Positions 7,943 through 15,912 of a DNA stretch of 52,527 nucleotides are shown here, in pieces. The stretch comes from an uncultured Colwellia sp. (GTDB taxonomy: Bacteria; Pseudomonadota; Gammaproteobacteria; Enterobacterales; Alteromonadaceae), in assembly GCA_913020705.1 (NCBI GenBank), contig CAJWBY010000012.1:1-52527 (forward strand). Direction: 5' to 3'. Each line of letters starts with the position of its first letter. Within the stretch, counting starts at the first letter, position 1. Below the pieces are notes generated by a model. That model did no database searches and had not been told where the DNA came from. It saw nothing but the letters and a program-made list of their open reading frames with translations. The position numbers were made by a program, and so were the translations under genes.

Positions 7943-8125
7943 TACGAACATGGCTTTAATGCCTATGTTTTTGAATAAGCATTAGCTTATGTCGATAATA
8001 AAGAACTAGTACGAGTTTATAATCGAGTTAATTATTTACATCACCGCCGTGAACTTATGGATTGGTGGTCAAATCATATTGTTGAAGCATTATCTAATTT
8101 CGTAGGTAAACAAATTAAAAACTAA
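7943..8125 (+). pseudogene. C-terminal remnant of a P4-type tyrosine integrase
   Basis: After an in-frame stop at 7976-7978, 48 codons read ALAYVDNKELVRVYNRVNYL then HHRRELMDWWSNHI, ending in TAA at 8123-8125. This matches the very end of P4/CP4-57-type integrases (E.ALAH.D...VR.AYNRADYLE.RR.LM.WWS.YI). The codons before the stop (GFNAYVFE) continue the match. The catalytic domain is absent. It is not part of the functional integrase at 43411-45165 and records an earlier element. Confidence 0.65.
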
Positions 8126-8159
8126 ACAAGTAAAGCCATTAATTACACAAGGAAATAAT

Positions 8160-8915
8160 ATGGAAGAAGTAACAGAAGGATTCGTTTCACATGATTATTT
8201 ATGTAAATGTATAGATCACCCATTGGATTTTGTATTATTAGGAATACCAACGTACATATTTTTAAAAACTGAGTTGTTAGATGTTGTCACCAATAATAAT
8301 AGCCAAGGAGACTTTTATTTCGAAGGCTATGTTAGTGTTTTTAAAGTGGACTATGGACAAAATAAAGTTTTTAAAAATCAAGGGTACGGGCCGTGGTCAT
8401 ACAGTCCTAAAGTCTTAGAGGTATATTTTTCTAAGTATAGCTCTCGCCCTGACTTGGCAAATCAAACTTATATTGTAGGTGAAGATACCCCAGCTTTTCA
8501 ATCGAGTGATTTACTATGGAATATTGAAGAGATTAAAGCCCATTGTGATGCAAGCAATATAACCTTTCATGAGCCTAGAGATCAGCAAAATCCGAAATTT
8601 AGTTTAGTTTACGATAATATTAAGTTTGAACTAAAAGAACAGCCCGTAGACCCCAAAGCACTTTTACCAGAAAGTAGCAATTTGCCTAATATCCTTAAAT
8701 TAACCATCGATGCGTATAATGTTTGGTGGCGAGATACCATGAAAATTCGAAAAAATTCAGATATATCTGATTGGTTAAAAGAAGAAAGTGGGAGAAGATG
8801 TATTACTCATACATTAAAAGGTGAAGTTAAGAGTGGTATAAGTGGCGTAACCGAAAAAGTGATTCTTAGTATTATTCGACCAGAAAAATACGCAATTAAT
8901 AATACAACTAAGTGA
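8160..8915 (+). CDS. Hypothetical island protein
   Basis: The 251-aa protein is of unknown family. No signal peptide or membrane segment is evident. The N-terminal third is hydrophobic and aromatic (LDFVLLGIPTYIFLKTELLD); the C-terminal third (SSNLPNILKLTIDAYNVWWR ... SDISDWLKEESGRRCITHTL) resembles the host-interaction-type tails seen in uncharacterised island proteins, but I cannot name it. AAGGAAATAAT precedes the ATG. It follows the integrase remnant by 34 bases and is followed by a terminator hairpin, so it is probably a single-gene unit. Confidence 0.6.
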   Translation: MEEVTEGFVSHDYLCKCIDHPLDFVLLGIPTYIFLKTELLDVVTNNNSQGDFYFEGYVSVFKVDYGQNKVFKNQGYGPWSYSPKVLEVYFSKYSSRPDLANQTYIVGEDTPAFQSSDLLWNIEEIKAHCDASNITFHEPRDQQNPKFSLVYDNIKFELKEQPVDPKALLPESSNLPNILKLTIDAYNVWWRDTMKIRKNSDISDWLKEESGRRCITHTLKGEVKSGISGVTEKVILSIIRPEKYAINNTTK

Positions 8916-8942
8916 AAACATCTTAAATAAATGTAAAAAATA

Positions 8943-8968
8943 GGAGTAACCCCCCTGTTACTCCTTAT
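8943..8968 (+). terminator. Terminator after the hypothetical gene at 8160
   Basis: GGAGTAAC-CCCCCT-GTTACTCC is an 8-bp perfect stem followed by TTATT, 27 bases past the stop codon. Confidence 0.6.
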
Positions 8969-8974
8969 TAACCC

Positions 8975-9000
8975 CTGTTGTGTAACCCCCTAATCAGTAT
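8975..9000 (+). promoter_or_regulatory. C-rich motif upstream of the left AlpA-like gene
   Basis: TAACCCCCTA (8983-8992) recurs at 37743-37752 upstream of the resolvase gene, at a broadly similar distance from the following gene. It may be a shared regulatory site of the island; the copy number is too low to be sure. Confidence 0.2.
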
Positions 9001-9038
9001 GTAATTATTACCTCGAATTCAACAAACGAGGAATATCC

Positions 9039-9317
9039 ATGCAATCACATATGCAGTTTCGCATTATTCGCAAACCAGAACTCTTAGCCCTTACTGGCTT
9101 ATCAAAAAGCACCATATATAACAAAATAAATGAAAAAGAAATGTGCCCACCTATTTCACTTGGAGCACGTGCTGTCGGCTTTATATATGGTGAAGTAATG
9201 GCCGTAATAAAGGCAATGATATCAGGTAATAGTCAAGCCGAAATCGAAGCTCTTGTTCAAGACCTTTTAGTACAACGTCAGCAAAATTCGCTTGTACCGT
9301 CATGGGGACAATTATGA
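9039..9317 (+). CDS. AlpA-family DNA-binding regulator
   Basis: The 92-aa protein has a MerR-like winged helix of the AlpA type: IIRKPELLALTGLSKSTIYN, then MCPPISLGARAVGF, where canonical AlpA has FP.PI.LG.R.VGW. AlpA proteins typically control excision or other functions of integrated elements. The ATG at 9039 follows AACGAGGAATATCC, a good ribosome site. It heads a run of overlapping small genes. The C-terminal extension (AEIEALVQDLLVQRQQ) is helical and might serve in oligomerisation. Confidence 0.8.
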   Translation: MQSHMQFRIIRKPELLALTGLSKSTIYNKINEKEMCPPISLGARAVGFIYGEVMAVIKAMISGNSQAEIEALVQDLLVQRQQNSLVPSWGQL

Positions 9318-9751
9318 ACAACAAACTTAAAGTAGTACTTAATGACGAAGAACCTTTTATCCGTAAATTAACGAGCTCATCGGTTTCTTCAAGGCTAATG
9401 AGTATGTTTAACCCATTAAGGATAAAAATGAACTTGATGACAGATTTTTATTTCGAAGGTGTTGCGAATGGCTATGATTTTGTTGCTTTTCAAACAGATC
9501 GAGATGTCATGATTTTCGTAAGAAATAATCCTGCCATTTGGCTGTTTGTAGTTGCGCCTGATTTTTGGCAAGAAGAACCAATAGATCAAAGCTTCACTCA
9601 AGGTTCAACACCGCTTAATTGCTTTTATGAGTGTGAATATATTCTAGAGGGGGTAGGCGATGTATGTCTTATAAATAAAGGTTTGCATGAGACATTGGCT
9701 CACTTTATCTCTGAGCTTCAGCAACAACCAGATTTTTCATTCAACGATTAA
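9314..9751 (+). CDS. Hypothetical protein
   Basis: The 145-aa protein is of unknown family; no signal peptide, membrane segment or catalytic motif stands out. It is rich in aromatic residues (FYFEGVANGYDFVAFQ, WLFVVAPDFWQEEP). I prefer the ATG at 9314, which overlaps the AlpA stop codon (ATGA) and suggests translational coupling; an in-frame ATG at 9302 lies inside the AlpA gene. The next gene begins 17 bases downstream. Confidence 0.6.
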   Translation: MNNKLKVVLNDEEPFIRKLTSSSVSSRLMSMFNPLRIKMNLMTDFYFEGVANGYDFVAFQTDRDVMIFVRNNPAIWLFVVAPDFWQEEPIDQSFTQGSTPLNCFYECEYILEGVGDVCLINKGLHETLAHFISELQQQPDFSFND

Positions 9752-9768
9752 TATAAGGTCATTAAATT

Positions 9769-10359
9769 ATGAGTAAAACATTCAAACAGGTAGAAAATAG
9801 CAATAATAGTTCGTTAAACAACCGCGAAACCTCAACAAGTAATGACGTTGATATTAATCAGTATGACTGGGTTGATGATTCAGACGTAGTGAAAAGTGAA
9901 AGGTACGACATCGATGGTGGATATATTCTAAAAAGTAATAGTGAGAGAAACAGATACTTCTATCGTGAATCTGACGTAGAAATCGAAGACCCTTTGGTTG
10001 TGTGTTTGATTTTAGATGTACTCGACTATCAAGCTGAAATGAATCACGGCATGACGGCTGAAGATTTTCTCAACAAATTTGATAGAGATTACGAGTCTTA
10101 TATACCTATGATGAACAAAATTCAGGTTCAATTCTTATCATTATTAAATGTAAATGAGACTAACCCTAGAGCTATCAGCGTTACTGATCGTATGTCGATT
10201 TTTGTTGCGTTTATCGAGTGTTCTAACATTTTAGGAAATACAGGTTTTGACAAAGGGCAAGCGATTCTCGCTGGTCAAAAGTGGTTCAAGTCATGGCAAC
10301 ATAACCAATTAAATACCAGTGAATATAATGCTGAAGAGCAACAAGAGCAGGGAGAATAA
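9769..10359 (+). CDS. Hypothetical acidic protein
   Basis: The 196-aa protein has a polar, Asn/Ser/Asp-rich N-terminus (about residues 1-45) that is likely disordered, a more structured middle, and an acidic C-terminal tail ending EEQQEQGE. No family is recognised. The TAA stop is followed immediately by the ATG of the next gene, which indicates an operon with the AlpA-like gene. Confidence 0.6.
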   Translation: MSKTFKQVENSNNSSLNNRETSTSNDVDINQYDWVDDSDVVKSERYDIDGGYILKSNSERNRYFYRESDVEIEDPLVVCLILDVLDYQAEMNHGMTAEDFLNKFDRDYESYIPMMNKIQVQFLSLLNVNETNPRAISVTDRMSIFVAFIECSNILGNTGFDKGQAILAGQKWFKSWQHNQLNTSEYNAEEQQEQGE

Positions 10360-10360
10360 C

Positions 10361-10690
10361 ATGACTGATATTAATAACTTTCGACAGCATGCACCTTATG
10401 CAGTGATACTTCATGCTGACAAGTCAGTTGAAATTCTAAACAGACTTTATTTACCATTGGGCTTAACAAGTAAGAGTGAACTTGAAGGACATCGTCATGT
10501 AAAGCCTGTATTAAGTGAAAGCGGTATAAACGCTCTGAAAGCGCTAGCTAACACTGAACTTGATGGCAATAAAATTTATCTTTTCGAAAAAGATGATCAG
10601 AGTCCTGACGATATCCCCAGATGTGAATCTAAAATAGCTTCGTATTTTGCGAAGGTTAATGTGGTAAATAGAATCATATATGGCTGGTAA
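10361..10690 (+). CDS. Hypothetical protein
   Basis: The 109-aa protein is of unknown family, with a compact alpha/beta-looking composition (APYAVILHADKSVEILNRLY, ENKIYLFEKDD-like). The ATG at 10361 has GGGAG eight bases upstream; an in-frame ATG at 10319 lies within the upstream gene and has no ribosome site. It closes the operon begun at 9039, with a terminator hairpin at 10749-10774. Confidence 0.6.
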   Translation: MTDINNFRQHAPYAVILHADKSVEILNRLYLPLGLTSKSELEGHRHVKPVLSESGINALKALANTELDGNKIYLFEKDDQSPDDIPRCESKIASYFAKVNVVNRIIYGW

Positions 10691-10748
10691 GTGTCACTAG
10701 TTCAGAATACATGATTTACGGTGTTACCAGTTGAGTTAGGTTTTATTA

Positions 10749-10774
10749 TATCGGGGCAATAGAATAGCCCCGAT
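10749..10774 (+). terminator. Terminator of the left small-gene operon
   Basis: ATCGGGGC ... GCCCCGAT is an 8-bp perfect stem with a 9-base loop, 59 bases after the last stop codon. The T-run is poor. Confidence 0.5.
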
Positions 10775-10852
10775 AGATTCAACTTTTGGCAACCCTCACG
10801 TTATAAGTAATGAAAGGCTTTAATGCTAATCATCTTCGAACGCGAGGTTAAC

Positions 10853-11290
10853 ATGCTACGAAAAATCATTAACACAATTATAGGCTGGGCAAAAGAACTG
10901 TGGGTAATACTCAAAATAATTAGCGATATTACGCCAGCTCAAACAACCGAAACATCTAGTAACCATCATTCATCAACAACTAATAGCAGGCCGAACGCAC
11001 TACGCAGCAGGCAAGCAGCTGATCAAGTGCAACGGCATCGTTATATTGAGCTAGAAGGCTTTGCTGAAAACTTACGGATTGACCGCTTAGGTCGCTACGA
11101 CTTACATCAAATTGCCGCATTCGCTGAGAACTTTGTTTACGTTAGTTCTGAAGCTGTTGACGAGTTTATTGATGAAAGCATTAACTATAAGTGCAGCATT
11201 ATTGAAGGCAGTGAGGTTCTATGGGTACCTAAGGACGATTGTATTGAATTCGCTTATCACCAGTATTCTGCGCTAGCGGATTTGTTGTGA
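10853..11290 (+). CDS. Hypothetical protein with N-terminal hydrophobic segment
   Basis: The 145-aa protein starts MLRKIINTIIGWAKELWVI, a hydrophobic or amphipathic segment, then has a Ser/Thr/Asn-rich linker (about residues 30-55) and a folded acidic C-terminal part. No family is recognised. The ATG at 10853 follows GCGAGGTTAAC; an in-frame ATG at 10823 is less well placed. The upstream 80 bases are duplicated in decayed form at 7582-7680. It precedes the replication gene on the same strand. Confidence 0.55.
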   Translation: MLRKIINTIIGWAKELWVILKIISDITPAQTTETSSNHHSSTTNSRPNALRSRQAADQVQRHRYIELEGFAENLRIDRLGRYDLHQIAAFAENFVYVSSEAVDEFIDESINYKCSIIEGSEVLWVPKDDCIEFAYHQYSALADLL

Positions 11291-11293
11291 TTA

Positions 11294-11428
11294 ATGTACT
11301 TACTCAAATATTTAAGAACCAGGCTTAATGCTATGGCTACTTACAACAAGTTAAAGGAATTACTAAATGGAAAACTTATTAACGAACGACAAGCTGCTTT
11401 ACAGCGTATGCCAACCAGTTACGCGTAA
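11294..11428 (+). CDS. Possible small protein upstream of the primase-helicase gene
   Basis: A 44-codon frame starts at ATG 11294, or a 31-codon one at ATG 11333 (MATYNKLKELLNGKLINERQ...). The composition is helix-like and basic. The stop is followed after about 14 bases by the primase-helicase start, whose own AAAGGAGGG overlaps the end of this frame. A leader-peptide or coupling role is possible. No family is recognised. Confidence 0.35.
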   Translation: MYLLKYLRTRLNAMATYNKLKELLNGKLINERQAALQRMPTSYA

Positions 11429-11442
11429 AGGAGGGAAATAAC

Positions 11443-14400
11443 ATGCAGGCATTGTTAAGTGTGATCAAAAGTGAAAAAGAAAAGATGACTAAATCTTTCT
11501 CGTTAAATGAAGATGGCTCGTTGAAAAAAGGAGCGTTTAGTCAACCCTCTGAATTTTCATTAACAAACATTAAGGCAGCTGATACGGCCAGTGCTTGCGT
11601 CACCCAATTGGAAGATCTTATTAAAGAAGATTATGGTTTCTGCTTAGGCTACCACCAGCTTGATACTGACTGCGCAGGCATAGAGATAGACATTGTTTCT
11701 AAATGGAAGTTTGATGAGCTTAGATATAGTGGTCAAGGTTTTCTGCACGATAAAAAGCATAATATCCTAACTAAGTTATTCAGTAAACCGACGGCAACAC
11801 GCACCAAACTGTTAAGTAAAAATCGGTCGCAAAGCAGTTTTAAAGACTTTACTAACATGCAAAATGCACGGGTGTTAGCGTTCGACATTGATGTTCATGA
11901 TCATATTCAATATAACGCAGTTGAAACTAGAGCAATGTCTTCCGTAGATAATTACGTTGAATGGCTTCATGAAGTGTTTCCAGAAATGAACTTTAATACG
12001 GCGTCTTTCTTAGCGACAGTTTCGACATCAGCGAAAGTTAGAAAAGATGATGAGCCTGAGCTGTCATTTGCTGAACTGTCAAAACGCGGCATGCATATTT
12101 ACTTTGTGCTTGATGAAAACGCGGCAGGGTATGAGCATAAGAAGTTTGAAGAAACCGTTAAGGCTCGCTTGTTGTCAGCAGGGCTGATGCGTCCAATTCC
12201 GCGTAAGCATGCATTTAGTGACAAAATTAACGCTGGCATAGCATTGACTGCAGATGAAGAAGCCGTATTTGGTTTACCAAACGGTACCATCTTTGTCACA
12301 GCTGAAATACTTGATACCGCCATCCCGAACGACATTAATCGTTTACTGTTCGAAGCAGACCCTGTATTACCCAACGGCTGGTCAACACATGCAGACAGAT
12401 ATTACCGCAAGGAAGGTGGTTTTGTTACCTTTGCTGGACTGCCCTATGAAAGCATTAGAGATAAAGATAAGGCTTTAGTGAAAGCTACCTTTAGACAAGA
12501 GATACTCAACCGTCAATGGTTTAAGTTAGACAAAACACCGTACAGCCAGGAAGAAGTCGTCGCTCATATTAATAACACAGCATTCAAGGTTGTCGATTCT
12601 GAGTTAAATTACACACTAGAGCTGAGCGATAAACTAGTGTTAGAAAAAGTACTGGATAAACAACAACCGCAGAAGTTTAACTGGTCGGTACAAGAGGTTT
12701 ATGAATTTCTAAACGAGTCACCATGTCATGCAGATATCTCGTGCGCTTATACAGAAATGCCGGGCCGTACTATTAAGTTACAAACCACGGGTTCTGATTT
12801 TCACTTATTCATTCCGCGAATGAAAATGTACGTCAAGCTATCGGCGCACTCAGAAAGTATCTTGTTTAAGGACAAAGTTGTTGATCACTTTACCAACCAA
12901 GAAGCGATTGATGATACAGGCAATGCTTACAACTTGAATTTAATTAAGGCGATAAATGAAGGGCAAACGAATATCGTTTCTAAAGCACTGCATTCAACCG
13001 GAAAGACTCACAGTATGCTCGCTATGGCATCGAAAGCAGGCGTATTTAGTGTCGTGGTAGCCCCGCTGAGGGCTTTGGTCAGTGACTTAGTGGCTAAATT
13101 CGAAGAGAATGGTTTGAAGTTATTAGATTATCGAAAGCTTGATAGTTTTAGTGGTGATATCAGTGATTATCATGGTATTGCAGTTTGTGCCCCATCCATA
13201 CATCGTGTTTGGCGTTTTGTTGAACAAAGTAAAAATAGCCTATGTCTTCTGGTTGATGAAGTCGAAAGTATCCTGCGATCAATCCACAGCGAGCCAAGTC
13301 TTGATAGTGAAATTATTTATAAAGAGCCAGATGTTACGCTGTTTACATTGCAATCACTGTTACTCCATTCAAAGTCGTTTTTACTGGCTGATGCAGATGT
13401 AGGTGCAGCAACGTATGATTTTATGGCTACATGCCCGAAAGACTATGTTATTCATCGAAACAATACCCAGAAGAAACTGAGTGCTGACGGAACGCCAGCC
13501 CCCGCGTACATTCATCGCTTTACCAAGGAAGGTTGGCCGAAATGTGTAGCTGACATCGCGGTAATGATTGAGAAAAATCGAGCGGCAGGTAAGAAGACAA
13601 TTATCTGCTCAGCGTTGAAGCGTAGTCTTACTGATGTGTTTTCTAAAATTAATTGTAATAAAGTTGCACTAGTCGCTTCGCGAGACACTAAAAAAGACAG
13701 TGAAGAAACGATAAGGTTAATTAAAGAAGGTGATAGGTTTCTTGAAAACCCTAAAGTACGGCTCGCTGATTATGATGTTATCGGATTAAGCCCTAGGGCA
13801 ACGAACGGATTAGACATTACGCTTAAGGATGAGAGGGGCGAAGAGTTACCCGCTGAACTAATCTATATTCATGACCGCGTACTTAATTACACGCACGAAG
13901 TGTGCATTCAGCATATATTACGGCTACGTGGTGCTAATCCTGTCCACCTTTGGTTATCCGATTACTTTGAACCGACAGATCACAACGTTGATGAACTCGC
14001 CGTATCTGCGAGTTATAAAGCCTGTGCTGCCGTAAATAATGTTGATGTGATCGGTGCGGATTTAAACGGTATGGCAACCCCGACAGCTAAATATAATCAA
14101 ATGCGTAATGATGATTCGTTAGAATTCTCACAACGGTTATTCGGTTATCTAAGTAGGGTAGGGTTTGAGTTGAAAACCCAGGAAGATTGTATCGATAGCA
14201 GCAGTGAAAATAATGATTCAATTCAATACATGTGGGAAGGCAAAGATGCACAATTGAAGTGGAACAATGAAATTCTTACCGATACTCGTTCAAAGTACAG
14301 CAACCAAGAATATCATAGTGTGATGGCGTCATATTTCTACCAGAATATCATTCATGGTGAAACGAAAGGGTATGCGCCTTTTGATAGCTTCCAAGTATTT

Positions 14401-14907
14401 ATGATTGATGAAACCTTATTGAAGTATGCTGACGAAAAATTGGGTGAAGTCAAACTAGCGGAGTGCATTAAGGAAGTACGTAAAATTAGTGTTGATATCG
14501 GGTATAAAATATCGAAAAAGGGTTACCGCATTGATGAAACAAACGAAGTTCCTGTGATAGATTTTATAACGACGGAAATAGGTGACGTTAGGAAGTACAT
14601 GAGGAGGATCTGTAGTGCGCTTGGTTATAATGTTAAACGTATCAATACTCGAACGGCAATAGTCGGAATGAGCCATGAAGAAAACGCTACTTTAGCTGAT
14701 AAAGGCCAGGTTAAGTTATTGTCTATCACTAAGGTGCCGCAGCCACGGATATCTTGTACGCCAGTTTACTGTTACAAAACAGGTGAACGTGAACATGTTG
14801 ATGATATTGGTGTCGATGATGACTTCCTACAAGATTGGCTGGGTTACGAAAATAGTCTTAAAGGTTTGGTCATTGAAAGGGCACTGATTGACCCCGTTAA
14901 GTATTAA
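11443..14907 (+). CDS. Putative primase-helicase replication protein of the island
   Basis: The 1154-aa protein has two parts. Near the N-terminus AFDIDVHD (D148, D150) followed about 55 residues later by KRGMHIYFVLD fits an archaeo-eukaryotic primase-type polymerase core. Around residue 500 a superfamily 2-type ATPase begins: STGKT (518-522) as P-loop and LLVDEVES (D605, E606) as Walker B, the latter like the origin-binding helicase (Herpes_ori_bp) and CyRepA1 groups of plasmid replication proteins. PLRALVSDL and a later conserved half support a helicase. It probably initiates and primes replication of the excised island. AAAGGAGGG precedes the ATG. A 52-bp hairpin lies just after it. Confidence 0.75.
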   Translation: MQALLSVIKSEKEKMTKSFSLNEDGSLKKGAFSQPSEFSLTNIKAADTASACVTQLEDLIKEDYGFCLGYHQLDTDCAGIEIDIVSKWKFDELRYSGQGFLHDKKHNILTKLFSKPTATRTKLLSKNRSQSSFKDFTNMQNARVLAFDIDVHDHIQYNAVETRAMSSVDNYVEWLHEVFPEMNFNTASFLATVSTSAKVRKDDEPELSFAELSKRGMHIYFVLDENAAGYEHKKFEETVKARLLSAGLMRPIPRKHAFSDKINAGIALTADEEAVFGLPNGTIFVTAEILDTAIPNDINRLLFEADPVLPNGWSTHADRYYRKEGGFVTFAGLPYESIRDKDKALVKATFRQEILNRQWFKLDKTPYSQEEVVAHINNTAFKVVDSELNYTLELSDKLVLEKVLDKQQPQKFNWSVQEVYEFLNESPCHADISCAYTEMPGRTIKLQTTGSDFHLFIPRMKMYVKLSAHSESILFKDKVVDHFTNQEAIDDTGNAYNLNLIKAINEGQTNIVSKALHSTGKTHSMLAMASKAGVFSVVVAPLRALVSDLVAKFEENGLKLLDYRKLDSFSGDISDYHGIAVCAPSIHRVWRFVEQSKNSLCLLVDEVESILRSIHSEPSLDSEIIYKEPDVTLFTLQSLLLHSKSFLLADADVGAATYDFMATCPKDYVIHRNNTQKKLSADGTPAPAYIHRFTKEGWPKCVADIAVMIEKNRAAGKKTIICSALKRSLTDVFSKINCNKVALVASRDTKKDSEETIRLIKEGDRFLENPKVRLADYDVIGLSPRATNGLDITLKDERGEELPAELIYIHDRVLNYTHEVCIQHILRLRGANPVHLWLSDYFEPTDHNVDELAVSASYKACAAVNNVDVIGADLNGMATPTAKYNQMRNDDSLEFSQRLFGYLSRVGFELKTQEDCIDSSSENNDSIQYMWEGKDAQLKWNNEILTDTRSKYSNQEYHSVMASYFYQNIIHGETKGYAPFDSFQVFMIDETLLKYADEKLGEVKLAECIKEVRKISVDIGYKISKKGYRIDETNEVPVIDFITTEIGDVRKYMRRICSALGYNVKRINTRTAIVGMSHEENATLADKGQVKLLSITKVPQPRISCTPVYCYKTGEREHVDDIGVDDDFLQDWLGYENSLKGLVIERALIDPVKY

Positions 14908-14911
14908 CAAT

Positions 14912-14963
14912 TGGGCCCAAAACTTCTGGTCTTGTTATAATAAAACTAGGGTTTTTGGGCCCA
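14912..14963. repeat. 52-bp hairpin repeat, left copy
   Basis: The arms TGGGCCCAAAA and TTTTTGGGCCCA make it a strong hairpin directly after the replication gene. The reverse complement of 37514-37565 matches it at 50 of 52 positions. It may act as a terminator, but identity across the loop as well as the stem suggests a sequence-specific function. Confidence 0.75.
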
Positions 14964-15652
14964 TTTATATGTAGTCTAGCTAACTGTTTTTTTTAAGCTT
15001 TAGCGAATGAAGGTCTAAATGTCTATCATCACCTCACACGCATTATAGACCTGACATTAGAACAAAGAATTTTCAATATGCTTTCTAGTGCTTACTTGGG
15101 CATTAAAAAGGAAGCTACTACTTAGTTGTTTTAATGTTGAGAAATGATGTTGTAGCAAAACAAAGCATTGAAACAAGGGGTGGATTTGGGTGCAAGATAT
15201 TCAAGTAGGACAAATAACAGTTGGCTATTTGATCATACTTTGGCTATAAAATTAATCTCATGATCTTGCCCTGTCGCAGAGGCCATTTAATTTAACAAGG
15301 GCTGTATTTTATTTACGGGTTTTGTTGTCTGTGGTTGAAGCCCTTTAACAGCATTAATAAACGCTTAAAAATAAAAGTAATAATTCACACTGTTACTCAA
15401 TGACAGCTATTTAGCAGTGCATAATTATGTATCTAATTGCTTTTATTAGTATTAACAAAAGCAATACTTAAACCGCTCAATGCTTTTATATTCATGGGTC
15501 TTACCTTAGTTAACAAAGAGGATTTAAAAAAATTACATTTATATTTCTTTTGTTACATATTGTTTCTTGATAACATCCTTAATAATAGGATGATTTTTAG
15601 ACGAATGAGTTCAGTAACTTATCGCTAAAAGAACTTAATAGGGATAAGAGTA
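14964..15652. other. Long gap before the toxin locus, no convincing gene
   Basis: I found no open frame with a good ribosome site. AGGTCTA (about 15011) and TAGACCT (about 15045) form a loose inverted repeat. An open frame across 15437-15628 lacks a ribosome site and has no familiar features. The region may hold the promoter of the toxin locus. Confidence 0.4.
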
Positions 15653-15799
15653 TTGAAAGCCATAAAGTTAATTACACTCTTTACAGTGGCGTGTATGACA
15701 ATACCAGTGCAAGCATATTCAACCTTGCTAATATCACTTGATTTATCATCGGATATCACAAATTCATCAACTGGATCACTACCAGCTGTAATAATTTAA
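15653..15799 (+). CDS. Possible short secreted peptide or truncated exported protein
   Basis: A TTG-started 48-codon frame encodes a good Sec signal peptide (KAIKLITLFTVACMTIPVQA) followed by only about 27 further residues. AAGAG lies just upstream. It sits 113 bases before the large toxin gene. It could be a truncated exported gene or a small secreted partner; I do not recognise it. Confidence 0.35.
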   Translation: MKAIKLITLFTVACMTIPVQAYSTLLISLDLSSDITNSSTGSLPAVII

Positions 15800-15912
15800 A
15801 CAACGAAACCATTTAATTTAGATTTTAATATTTATAATAAAAAACGACAAATGTATGTGTTTAATGCTTATCGTGCAATTGTCAATAACAACAAAATAAA
15901 GGAATGCTAGAC

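Noticed and set aside
12099..12374. Minus-strand open frame inside the primase-helicase gene
   Set aside because: Antisense to conserved coding sequence, no ribosome site.
15437..15628. 63-codon open frame upstream of the toxin locus
   Set aside because: No ribosome site and composition typical of AT-rich non-coding DNA.
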